Virus record (IMG/VR): IMGVR_UViG_3300032462_000097
Location: 1 to 22,662 of that record
Source of the DNA: a virus
Direction: 5' to 3' (one strand)
DNA length: 22,662 nt
Below, piece after piece: positions 7,353-14,696 of this stretch. The notes below the pieces were generated by a model. The model was not told where the DNA came from, did no database searches, and saw nothing but the letters and a program-made list of their open reading frames with translations. The stretch's first letter is position 1; every line of letters starts with the position of its first letter. A program made the translations under genes and the position numbers.

Positions 7353-7754
7353 CTATTGTGCAGTGCTTGGGTCAACTGTAACAGATGGGACAGTATTTGG
7401 AATAGCTAGCTGTCGTTCAATATAATCCAGGAGCTCCATAAGACCAGCTGATTTATCAAGATGAGTAACTCGCTGTTCGTGAGTAAAATAAAAGAGTTCC
7501 TGTTCAGGACTGCCGTCTTCTAGCTTTGCACCAGTAGAACGGTAGCCGACGCCATCTTGAGCTAGTTTTATGTGGTAGTCAGAGAATGACTTAGCCTTTT
7601 TCATGATATCAGCAATAACAGTATCGCTAGCACCAGCAAGATAAGCAGACTTCAGCCCAGCTGCATCTTCTTTACGTTCTTTAGTCTTACGAGCATGTAG
7701 CTCGACTTTTTTACGTTTTTCTTGAATTCTCTTAGCTACTTTTTCATTATCCAT
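7353..7754 (-). CDS. Unknown protein between portal and scaffold (133 aa)
   Basis: The protein starts with a strongly basic/charged helix (MDNEKVAKRIQEKRKKVELH, then ARKTKERKEDAAG), followed by helices KSAYLAGASDTVIADIMKKAKSF and SAGLMELLDYIERQLAI. Two hydrophobic beta-like pieces (GVGYRSTGAKLEDGS, EQELFYFTHEQRV) lie between. AAGGAG stands 5 bases before the ATG. The position suggests a head-assembly or DNA-packaging accessory protein, but no family is recognised. The charged start could bind nucleic acid; that is inference only. Confidence 0.7.
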   Translation of the reverse strand: MDNEKVAKRIQEKRKKVELHARKTKERKEDAAGLKSAYLAGASDTVIADIMKKAKSFSDYHIKLAQDGVGYRSTGAKLEDGSPEQELFYFTHEQRVTHLDKSAGLMELLDYIERQLAIPNTVPSVTVDPSTAQ

Positions 7755-7791
7755 AATGGCTCCTTACCCTTAATAGATTTATTGTAGCACT

Positions 7792-9864
7792 TTATCCTGC
7801 TGTCATGCCAGTTGGCGCCATAGCAGGCTCTGGTGCTGGAGGTAGAACTGAGTCAACGCCAGGTAGTGGTGCTCCAGCAGTATCAGTCGTAGGATTCATA
7901 ATATCTACGCCCCGTCCTGCTATCTCCATCATTTCTAATTGAGCTTCGGCCTCATGGACTGGATCTGGCTGGTATCCAGCTTTAAGTTCCATCTGCGCCT
8001 TCGTGTGAGCTGTAGCGTCTTTGTAGTTGATGACGGCGATATCTTTAACCTGTTCTTCTTGTTGCTTAGGCTTAGCAAGGAGTTTATTAAATGCTTCATC
8101 AGTAAGAGTTGGGTCAAGTTTCTGCATCATCCAGCGCTTAATCTCAGCTGGTTCGAATACCTGGTGTGGATCATCAGTAAGTATTTCATAAATCTGGTTG
8201 TCTTTCTGACCAACTTCCATCTGTTTCTGCTTGATAGTAGTATCAAGTTGTACATGGGCTTCCCATTCGCCGCCGTACTCCCAAGGATCGAAGTCTTTGA
8301 AGAACACGCCATTCTTACCGACAATACGCATTGCAGTTTCTTTGGTGACAAATATTTGTACCATTTTGAAGATAATAGTACCGAGCTGAGCATAGCCTTC
8401 GTTCTCAAGGTTCTGTAGCTTAGTAGCAAACCGCTGTTGAGCCTGCTGTAGCTGTGTTGATACTTCAGTAGCAGTTGTACGGCTATTTCCTGTTGCACCA
8501 CCCTGGACGGCTGCGTCTGCGGCTGTGGCACGACGCATACGTTCCATAATACGATCTTCTTTGTTATCTATGTCAGTAGACAGTTGAGGTCGTTCAAGCG
8601 CACCCATAGCGTTACGAGGGATTGGGTAGACTGCACCAGGTATAGTTTCAATCTCTGGTGCTAAGTCTGCAAACTGTGGGTCGATCCAATACATAGGAGT
8701 ATTTTGGTAAGCATTGTTGTCAACCTGCATAGATTCATAATCATTTAACAGTTCAGCATCATAGATAAGTAGTGCCATCTCACCTTCAGCATAGAATTGT
8801 GAGCTATCAATGTAATCTCTGAGGACAACATAAGGTAGGAATGGTTCAATTTCATCAAGTTTCTGTTCAACTTCCATTGGTGGTAGTGGTGGAGCAGATG
8901 GGTCCATAGAACCTGTTGGGTCGTCAACCATGACTTTTTTAGTCATTTCTTCACGCTTACACCAAGTTTCTTCGTCGTAGATAAATTCCTTGCGGTTTCC
9001 AACCTCATAGATGCGGCCAGTCATAAGATCATGTAATTGGATAACGTGAACCTGGCGCTTAGTAGCTTCATCACCAAGAGTAGACCCAGAGAACGCATCT
9101 TTCATTGCCTTGTCCATGCCCTTGTTGTCGCCACTATCTTTGCCTTTAGCGGTATCAAAACCAATCGTTGCTAGATTCTTATAGCGTGGAACCCAAGCAG
9201 CTTTATCAGCATCATATATCTTCTCGCGTTCAAGAACAGTTTTATCTTGCAAGTATTCATAGCCAGCATAACGAGCTGGAGTAAGTGTATGGACTAGCCC
9301 ATTACTGGCAGGATCAACGAAGAAGTCCCTGAGAGGGATATTAAAGATAAATGGCTTGCCTTTTTTCCATTCAACACCAAGGATACCAGTACCGTAGAGA
9401 AGCATGTCTCGTACCCATTGTTGGTTCTTGAGGCCGATGTTATTACACACCATGTAGTAGTCAAGCATTTCATTGAGTATTTCAGTATCATTTGATTGTT
9501 CTTCGTTGGTCTGTACGAAACTGAACGTAGGGTTTCCACCAGCGATATTAGCTACTAGTGTTTCGATAATAGTGTGAGATTCACGGATAACAGGATCAGA
9601 TACGCCTTCGTAGTTTCGAATAACGCGCTGTCCTTTATAAACTTTAAAATAATTATCCCAGTTAGTACGATGTCCAGTGTCGATATACTTCTTAGCATCA
9701 TCATACATCTTCAAGACTTGTTCAAGAGTGAGTCTACCCTCGGCGTCGGCTTGTTTTGTGCGCTGCTCTTGCTGCCTTTCGTCTTCTGACGGCTTCGACG
9801 TTTCCTGTCCGTATGCTGGTTCCTGCGGCGATTTCTTCAAGGCTGGTTCTACTACTGGTGGCAT
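7792..9864 (-). CDS. Portal protein, P22-like (690 aa)
   Basis: The portal forms the dodecameric ring at the capsid vertex through which DNA is pumped. The length and the phrases KMYDDAKKYIDTGHRTNWDNYFKVYKG, IIETLVANIAGGNPTF, GLKNQQWVRDMLLYGTGILGVEWKKGKPFIFNIPLRDFFVDP and NAYQNTPMYWIDP are typical of the large P22-type portal family. The long C-terminal helical part (TATEVSTQLQQAQQRFATKL) matches the stem/crown helices. The start at MPPVVEP has AAAGAG about 10 bases upstream but overlaps the terminase 3' end by 131 bases in another frame. A start at Met53 (KMYDDAKKY) would nearly remove the overlap but lose a plausible N-terminal helix. It follows the terminase gene as in most phages. Confidence 0.9.
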   Translation of the reverse strand: MPPVVEPALKKSPQEPAYGQETSKPSEDERQQEQRTKQADAEGRLTLEQVLKMYDDAKKYIDTGHRTNWDNYFKVYKGQRVIRNYEGVSDPVIRESHTIIETLVANIAGGNPTFSFVQTNEEQSNDTEILNEMLDYYMVCNNIGLKNQQWVRDMLLYGTGILGVEWKKGKPFIFNIPLRDFFVDPASNGLVHTLTPARYAGYEYLQDKTVLEREKIYDADKAAWVPRYKNLATIGFDTAKGKDSGDNKGMDKAMKDAFSGSTLGDEATKRQVHVIQLHDLMTGRIYEVGNRKEFIYDEETWCKREEMTKKVMVDDPTGSMDPSAPPLPPMEVEQKLDEIEPFLPYVVLRDYIDSSQFYAEGEMALLIYDAELLNDYESMQVDNNAYQNTPMYWIDPQFADLAPEIETIPGAVYPIPRNAMGALERPQLSTDIDNKEDRIMERMRRATAADAAVQGGATGNSRTTATEVSTQLQQAQQRFATKLQNLENEGYAQLGTIIFKMVQIFVTKETAMRIVGKNGVFFKDFDPWEYGGEWEAHVQLDTTIKQKQMEVGQKDNQIYEILTDDPHQVFEPAEIKRWMMQKLDPTLTDEAFNKLLAKPKQQEEQVKDIAVINYKDATAHTKAQMELKAGYQPDPVHEAEAQLEMMEIAGRGVDIMNPTTDTAGAPLPGVDSVLPPAPEPAMAPTGMTAG

Positions 9865-12703
9865 TTTTATTTCTCTTTATAGGTTTAGATATGTTTTCTT
9901 TTGCGTATTCAGCATTCACTGAATTGAAATCCGTCATTTGTAAAGCGATTGCCTTAGCGATTACAGTGTCGTCGTACATACCTTCTTGGGCGTTTGTGTG
10001 ACCCTGATCATCACGGACGTATGTCATACATTCACGAATGAATACTATGTCCAAGTCAATTATATCATTATCGCGAATGGCTTGCACTAAATTGTTAATG
10101 ATTATAGGCTTGGTTTTTCGGTTTGTCTGCCATCCCATCAGTGCAGTACGTTCCTGGAACTGCTGTTCTTCAGAGGTTTTACGCATGTATAAGTTTCGGT
10201 AGAATTTATTGCGCAGATGCTGGACAGTAGTGAGCCCGTGGTTATTAACCTCGACACCCACCAAAGCAGTACCGTAGAACGTTCCGATATTGAACGTAAC
10301 ACCACCGAGTAAATCAGGATCTATATGGCCGCGCCAGCGAGCAACAGTCTTTAAATCACTTTGACGCGTGACATCTATAGCTGAGTAGTCATTCTTCTTT
10401 TCTGAGCTTTCAGTGTTGAGGATACCCTCAGAAACATCTACACCAATACAATACTTCTCATTCTTCTCTGGCAAATCCCAAATCTTGAGTGGAGTTGGGT
10501 CTTGGTCTTGGAATGTTTTTGGAACCTCATTGAATATATATTTTTGTTCAGATGTCTCATCAGGGTTGCGAACAACTTCGCCAAACATAGGCGGTTCAGT
10601 CTTGAGCGACGACTGAGCAAACTGTTCCATCTTGACAAGCGCACCAATGTCGAATACAGGGCGTCCACTAGATAGGAAGGCTTCCATGTCGTCCTTAGGG
10701 TACTCCTGGTAGAACTTCTTAGGATCAGAGCGGAACTCTTTCTTCTTCTCTCGCCTCCACATAATCTTACGATTATAGCTGGCGATTGGGTAGCCCTTCT
10801 CTTTAAATATATCTATAAGACCTTTTTCTTCTTCGTCGTATATCATCACATCATCAGCAGGGAATTCGTATTCAGAGTGTTCATGCCAAGCAAAGAACAG
10901 AGGCTTAAAGGCAGATTCACCCTTCTTAGCAAACTGCCATTCATCATAAAAGAATCCACCAACACCATTCGCGGTGCTCTCCAAGAAAGCGAACGTATTA
11001 CCCGCCATAGGAATAGCCTGGATAGCACTAGATACCACATCAGCCTTAGCTTCCCAGAAGGCAACTTCGGAGTTAGATACTACGCCTGATGGTGTTTCAA
11101 AATTATGGTCAGGATGGCCTATCTCTATATCATAAGTTTCTGCTGTTTCGAATACACCAACTGACTTAACTCGGACAAAACATTGGCCATCTATAAATTT
11201 GTACTTAGAGCTTTTCCCGTTACAGAACGAATTAGTCCATATCGGCTTAGAGGGTACCCCATATCGTTCGCGCTCTGAGTAGTGAAGTGACCCATGGACA
11301 CCGCGCATATCGCCAATGCGGTTTATATTGCGAGCTATCTTCTCATGAATACTTGGCGCTCGTTCTCGCTGTGCATCGGTTTTACTACCATCGCCATCCA
11401 TATAACCTCGGTAGATGCCTTTAAAGAAACTTTGATTACCAAACAGAGGAACATGTTTATCCGATACTCTACCACACAGCTCATTCAAAGCATTGGCCAT
11501 GAACACACTACTAAACACACTACGCTTTCTATTACCCTCAATAATATATTTTGGAGCATTGGGGAAGAATTTGTTGATACTCTCACAGAATTTCTCTGTT
11601 GTTTCATAGGTAAAAGTAATTCGTCCAAGTTTTTTATCAATATGTCCTTCTGCTAAGTAATAGCCTACTAGATAGCCAAAGTCTTCATTAAGCATGAACC
11701 TTTCTGAAGATTGACGGCTTGTACCCCCGTTCTGGGGCCTAGGAAGTAGGGGAAGATCAAAAGCCCACATCTCTTTATGTTCGAAACTATATTTTGGTTT
11801 AGCTATCCAGTCTTTAGAAGTTATATTAGAGAGTTTTTTGTAACCGTCCTCAGTAAAAATTTTATGGTCTGCGCTAGCTATTATAGGTTCATTTGCCATC
11901 CAAGTATTGAGCTTATAAGTCTTCTTAACCCCAGTCATTGTTTTAGCGGTCACAGGAGCTATAGCACCAGAAGATGTAAAGACTTTATCTCCTAACACAA
12001 TGTCTTTGATTGGTTTAGAAGCTCCATCTGCTAAAACAACTAAAGAGTCTTTATGCAAACACCCGTGGAAGAAGTGGATGGTAGCAGAACGCCCCTTGCC
12101 CTCTTTTGCTACAAGCGTCTGGATCTGACTACTTAGTCCTGGTGATTTATGGAGTTGTCCACAGCTCTCTGGGCTGGTGCAAGAAGCAATATGTTCTTTA
12201 ATTTGATCCTTGACATTTTCCTCAACATCAAATACCAGCTCTTTCTTGGTGTTATATTTACGCCTCGGCTGGAAAGTAGGATGACAGTTGTCGAAGTATC
12301 TCTTAAACATTTCATAAAGGTTCTCAGAAGCCTTGACCTCATGCGCAATAATTACTGTCTTGATGTTCTTATGCGTCGTAGTCCACCAGAAACCGAGTGC
12401 TTCTATGACGGTAGACAAGCCCATCTGACGAGCTTTCAAGATAATATAGCGAACTGGCTTTCCATGCGCTATATCGTCTACCACCCGCTCCACAAGCATC
12501 TGCTGAGCCCAGTTAGGCTTAAAGGGAACTATAGTACCGCTGATCTTGTCCTGAATCATCAGGTTACGTTCACAGTAAATATAGAAATCAGCCGCTATCA
12601 CCTTAATTGCAGCTCTTAATTGGTCAGTAGGCCCAAGGCTTGGGTAGTTTTCTATCCGACTTCTTACCAGAGTTCTTGTGTCTTCGGCGAGTTCTTGGGC
12701 CAT
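9734..12703 (-). CDS. Terminase large subunit interrupted in frame by an intein (989 aa; 659 aa after splicing)
   Basis: This is the ATP-driven DNA-packaging motor and nuclease. Extein evidence: adenine-binding/N-terminal region, Walker A-like KARQMGLST at residues 90-98, Walker B region split by the intein (IHFFHG before it, SEVAFWE after), coupling motif ESTANG at about 575-580, then an RNase H-like nuclease with acidic residues at D756 (CIGVDVSEG), E818 (LVGVEVNNHG) and D911/D912 (YDDTVIAKAIAL). Residues 215-544 are the intein, described separately. Without it the protein is 659 residues, slightly longer than typical. The 3' end is a basic tail (RRRKAARAAHKTSRRRG) that overlaps the portal start. 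The start overlaps the end of the 100-residue upstream gene by 40 bases. Confidence 0.93.
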   Translation of the reverse strand: MAQELAEDTRTLVRSRIENYPSLGPTDQLRAAIKVIAADFYIYCERNLMIQDKISGTIVPFKPNWAQQMLVERVVDDIAHGKPVRYIILKARQMGLSTVIEALGFWWTTTHKNIKTVIIAHEVKASENLYEMFKRYFDNCHPTFQPRRKYNTKKELVFDVEENVKDQIKEHIASCTSPESCGQLHKSPGLSSQIQTLVAKEGKGRSATIHFFHGCLHKDSLVVLADGASKPIKDIVLGDKVFTSSGAIAPVTAKTMTGVKKTYKLNTWMANEPIIASADHKIFTEDGYKKLSNITSKDWIAKPKYSFEHKEMWAFDLPLLPRPQNGGTSRQSSERFMLNEDFGYLVGYYLAEGHIDKKLGRITFTYETTEKFCESINKFFPNAPKYIIEGNRKRSVFSSVFMANALNELCGRVSDKHVPLFGNQSFFKGIYRGYMDGDGSKTDAQRERAPSIHEKIARNINRIGDMRGVHGSLHYSERERYGVPSKPIWTNSFCNGKSSKYKFIDGQCFVRVKSVGVFETAETYDIEIGHPDHNFETPSGVVSNSEVAFWEAKADVVSSAIQAIPMAGNTFAFLESTANGVGGFFYDEWQFAKKGESAFKPLFFAWHEHSEYEFPADDVMIYDEEEKGLIDIFKEKGYPIASYNRKIMWRREKKKEFRSDPKKFYQEYPKDDMEAFLSSGRPVFDIGALVKMEQFAQSSLKTEPPMFGEVVRNPDETSEQKYIFNEVPKTFQDQDPTPLKIWDLPEKNEKYCIGVDVSEGILNTESSEKKNDYSAIDVTRQSDLKTVARWRGHIDPDLLGGVTFNIGTFYGTALVGVEVNNHGLTTVQHLRNKFYRNLYMRKTSEEQQFQERTALMGWQTNRKTKPIIINNLVQAIRDNDIIDLDIVFIRECMTYVRDDQGHTNAQEGMYDDTVIAKAIALQMTDFNSVNAEYAKENISKPIKRNKNATSSRTSLEEIAAGTSIRTGNVEAVRRRKAARAAHKTSRRRG
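11072..12061 (-). mobile_element. Intein with LAGLIDADG homing endonuclease inside the terminase gene (330 aa)
   Basis: The insert runs from Cys215 to Asn544 of the terminase frame and is followed by Ser545 as the +1 nucleophile. Block A is CLHKDSLVVLADGASKPIKD, block B is PIIASADHKIF with H280, and block F is ETYDIEIGHPDHNFETPSG. Block G is VVSN/S, so the penultimate residue is Ser, not the usual His. Two LAGLIDADG helices are visible, LVGYYLAEGHI (345-355; Glu in the acidic position) and IYRGYMDGDGS (430-440). Insertion at the Walker B motif of terminases is a known site class, since it is a highly conserved target. Joining FFHG to SEVAFW restores a normal motif. Splicing and endonuclease activity are inferred. 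Confidence 0.92.
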
Positions 12704-12966
12704 TTGTTCGTCCTTTTCTGAGTTAGCTTATCTTGGGGGTATTTATCGTTAAATTCGTCCTTGACATCTTCTATTTTTCTAGTCATGTTAAATTTATCAG
12801 GCTGAGCCTCTGCAAGCATAGCCCAAGCCATTATACTTGGCGCCTGGTCAAGTGCTATTTGTATGAAGTTACTGAGATTATCAATATCCTTAGCAATCTT
12901 GACGTACTTAGGCGGCAACCAAATGCCTACACGCTTCCCAGAAACGAGAGGTTTCGGCCTTGACAT
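12664..12966 (-). CDS. Ribbon-helix-helix-like small protein (100 aa)
   Basis: The N-terminal half (GKRVGIWLPPKYVKIAKDID then NLSNFIQIALDQAPSIMAW) fits a beta strand followed by two helices, the pattern of ribbon-helix-helix DNA-binding proteins. The C-terminal half is charged and Lys/Pro/Asn-rich (EDVKDEFNDKYPQDKLTQKR). It ends inside the terminase start (40-base overlap) and its ATG overlaps the RecA gene stop by one base. Position directly before the large terminase is where a small terminase subunit often sits, so it competes with the 126-residue protein for that role. Alternatives are a transcription regulator or an antitoxin-like protein. Confidence 0.65.
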   Translation of the reverse strand: MSRPKPLVSGKRVGIWLPPKYVKIAKDIDNLSNFIQIALDQAPSIMAWAMLAEAQPDKFNMTRKIEDVKDEFNDKYPQDKLTQKRTNKWPKNSPKTQELW

Positions 12967-13952
12967 TAGAACGCTGGTTTCCCAGCCTCCTCAATTACTT
13001 CAGTCTCTACAGGATTTGGGTAGTGCAGCTTAAAGGTAGCACTACGCCAAGGATTATTGACCTTGCTTTTAATTATTGTAGCGGTGACTTCGTGGCCGAG
13101 GTAGATATGTCTTTTTGCACCCTGCTTAGCAACAGGATAGCGAGCTGATTTGGTCGTTTTAAGCTGAATAAGTAGGCTAGCAGCGTATGGGACTGCGTTC
13201 CCTCCAGGCGTATATTTTTCGGGGTAATAGGTTCCAATTTTGTCCCTCTCTTGGTTAATTATTACAAATGCAGTGTTGGTCCGTTTAAAGTCCATCTGCG
13301 TCATGTGTATCATTTTATGTGTGAAGAAGGCTTTTTGTCCAATATTCCTATCAGTCAACTTGCCCTCAGTCTCGGCCTTCGTAGTAGTACTGGCCAGTGA
13401 ATCAAAGATGACCATCTCATAATCACCAGAAGAAGCGGCCTTCTTAATCACTTCTACAATATCCTCCATGTCGGCAGAACCATTGTACAAATGGAATTTG
13501 GTAGCATCGAGCTCCAGATTAGCTAATAGTTCAGGGTTCAGGGACGCCTCAGAGTCGATGTAAAGCACCTTCTTGTCGCTGAGCCCCTTTATCATATTCA
13601 AGCACAAGGTCGTCTTACCGACTCCATATGGCCCCTGGATCTGAGTAATACGCCCACGAGGTATCTGCGTCAGCGCATCAAAGTCAGATATACCAGTAGA
13701 AATCCAATCTACCTTGGCGACCCCCATCTTAATAAAAGCATCAAGGTTTTTCTGGCGATCATAGGCTTTCTTAACAAGGGTAGGAGTTAAACGCGCCTTC
13801 CCACCAAGAATAGTTGAACCGAAAAGGTCCTGTGGGCCGAGCTCGATACCCTGAGCAGCCTTAACACGACAATTCGTAGAACAGAATTTAGCAGTTGATC
13901 GCTTAGCATCAAACTCAACATGGTCATACTCACAATTTTTAATCATCGGCAT
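12966..13952 (-). CDS. RecA-family recombinase with N-terminal zinc-finger-like segment (328 aa)
   Basis: RecA binds single-stranded DNA and ATP for strand exchange. Visible marks are Walker A GPYGVGKTT (107-115), catalytic-type Glu135 in YIDSEASL, Walker B YEMVIFDSLAS (178-187), the Gln-containing switch IINQERDKIG (Q234), and TPGGNAVPYAASLLIQL, matching the GG-x-A-x-x-F/Y-x-A-S signature. Residues 1-30 carry C7, H11, C24 and C28 in a pattern like small Cys-rich fingers (KRSTAKFCSTNCR), which is not part of bacterial RecA. The typical RecA N-terminal oligomerisation helix is replaced by LTPTLVKKAYDRQKN. It sits in the packaging block instead of the replication block. Its ATG lies inside the end of the 50-residue upstream gene (14-base overlap). 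Confidence 0.88.
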   Translation of the reverse strand: MPMIKNCEYDHVEFDAKRSTAKFCSTNCRVKAAQGIELGPQDLFGSTILGGKARLTPTLVKKAYDRQKNLDAFIKMGVAKVDWISTGISDFDALTQIPRGRITQIQGPYGVGKTTLCLNMIKGLSDKKVLYIDSEASLNPELLANLELDATKFHLYNGSADMEDIVEVIKKAASSGDYEMVIFDSLASTTTKAETEGKLTDRNIGQKAFFTHKMIHMTQMDFKRTNTAFVIINQERDKIGTYYPEKYTPGGNAVPYAASLLIQLKTTKSARYPVAKQGAKRHIYLGHEVTATIIKSKVNNPWRSATFKLHYPNPVETEVIEEAGKPAF

Positions 13953-14091
13953 GATCCAGTAGCATTTGCAGATAATTCATAGTATCCGACAATCGCCTGT
14001 TAGGTTGCTCTACGGCCAAATCTTCCAAGTATGCAACAGTAATCTCAATTGCATTAAATGTCCTATCATTCATTGGTAATTCTGTACCCAC
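13939..14091 (-). CDS. Small acidic helical protein upstream of recA (50 aa, GTG start)
   Basis: This short frame starts at GTG 14089-14091, preceded by AAGGAG at 14099-14104 with a 7-base spacer, a better signal than the internal ATG at 14073. The product contains FNAIEITVAYLEDLAVEQ and SDTMNYLQMLLDHADD, which predict two amphipathic acidic helices. Its stop lies 14 bases inside the RecA gene, so translation is likely coupled. The ribosome site overlaps the first TTAGCGTAAA copy, so a protein bound there, or the repeat itself, may influence expression. No family is recognised. Confidence 0.6.
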   Translation of the reverse strand: MGTELPMNDRTFNAIEITVAYLEDLAVEQPNRRLSDTMNYLQMLLDHADD

Positions 14092-14102
14092 TTTTCAGCT
14101 CC

Positions 14103-14187
14103 TTAGCGTAAATTGTTAATGCTCTTAGCGTAAATCCTTAGCGTAAAAATAGCAAGCTCTTAGCGTAAAGAATCGCCTTAGCGTAAA
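14103..14187 (+). repeat. TTAGCGTAAA array, cluster 1 (5 exact copies)
   Basis: Exact 10-mers begin at 14103, 14125, 14138, 14160 and 14178, all in the same orientation. Start-to-start spacings are 22, 13, 22 and 18 bases. The 22-13-22 pattern is close to multiples of a helical turn. Most copies are preceded by CC or TC and the spacers are unrelated, so this is a binding-site array, not a tandem satellite. It lies upstream of the RecA-terminase operon. Confidence 0.9.
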
Positions 14188-14258
14188 TGATAAATCGACA
14201 GGGAGTGAGTATTCACGACCTGGAGAACCCCATAACTGTAATTTTTTTAGAATATTTT

Positions 14259-14315
14259 TTAGCGTAATAACAGTTAGCGTAAAAAATTAGCGTAAATTAA
14301 AATAATTAGCGTAAA
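14259..14315 (+). repeat. TTAGCGTAAA array, cluster 2 (3 exact copies and 1 variant)
   Basis: Copies begin at 14259 (TTAGCGTAAT), 14274, 14287 and 14306, in the same orientation as cluster 1, with spacings 15, 13 and 19. Spacers here are A/T-only or nearly so. A looser copy (TAAGCGTAA) lies at 14534-14542. Confidence 0.9.
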
Positions 14316-14592
14316 AATAATATTAGTTAGAGGGGGTGCGTTGGTACCGTAACGTCTCATTCTATCTCATATACACACCAGCAAGGCGCTCACCTCAGTC
14401 GGGACTACCCCCCTACCCCCACCCCCCTGTACTGCCTTGTATCAATGTATCAATAACTTATTAACTTACTACATCATATATGTATGTATATGTATAGTAC
14501 TACATATAGCGTATACATATAGCACTATGCAATTAAGCGTAACATAACAGGGGTGGCATACGTCGTACAATGTGTAATGTGCGCCATGCATC
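14316..14592. other. Non-coding core between inverted repeat arrays: origin or packaging-site candidate
   Basis: I find no gene in this stretch. It holds a C-rich tract C6-TA-C5-A-C6 (14408-14427), whose complement is a run of three G-tracts able to form a quadruplex. Next comes a strongly AT-rich, TATG/CATA-rich block (about 14438-14520) with an inverted repeat ATATGTA (14488-14494) and TACATAT (14501-14507), followed by a single degenerate repeat copy. Repeat arrays of opposite orientation flank it on both sides. AT-rich unwinding elements beside iterons are typical of replication origins; terminase-bound cos/pac sites also carry repeat arrays. Confidence 0.5.
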
Positions 14593-14696
14593 TTTACGCT
14601 AAGGGGTATATATACCCAACTTCTTTACGCTAAGCCCGTATACAGGCTTAGAATGCGTCATATTTACGCTAAGCATTACGCTGATCTTTACGCTAA
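14593..14696 (-). repeat. Inverted TTTACGCTAA array, cluster 3 (4 exact copies and 1 variant)
   Basis: Exact copies begin at 14593, 14624, 14663 and 14687, all in the reverse orientation to clusters 1 and 2, with a variant ATTACGCTGA at 14676. The last copy ends directly at the stop codon (14697-14699) of the 126-residue gene. The pattern is less evenly spaced (31, 39, 13, 11) than cluster 1. Confidence 0.9.

Noticed and set aside
8127-8531. 134-residue minus-strand frame within the portal gene
   Set aside because: Overlaps the recognised portal frame entirely and has no ribosome site or family-like content.
14103-14696. CRISPR array from regularly repeated 10-mers
   Set aside because: Units are only 10 bases, spacers are 1 to 29 bases and variable, orientation flips, and no cas genes are present; a binding-site array fits better.
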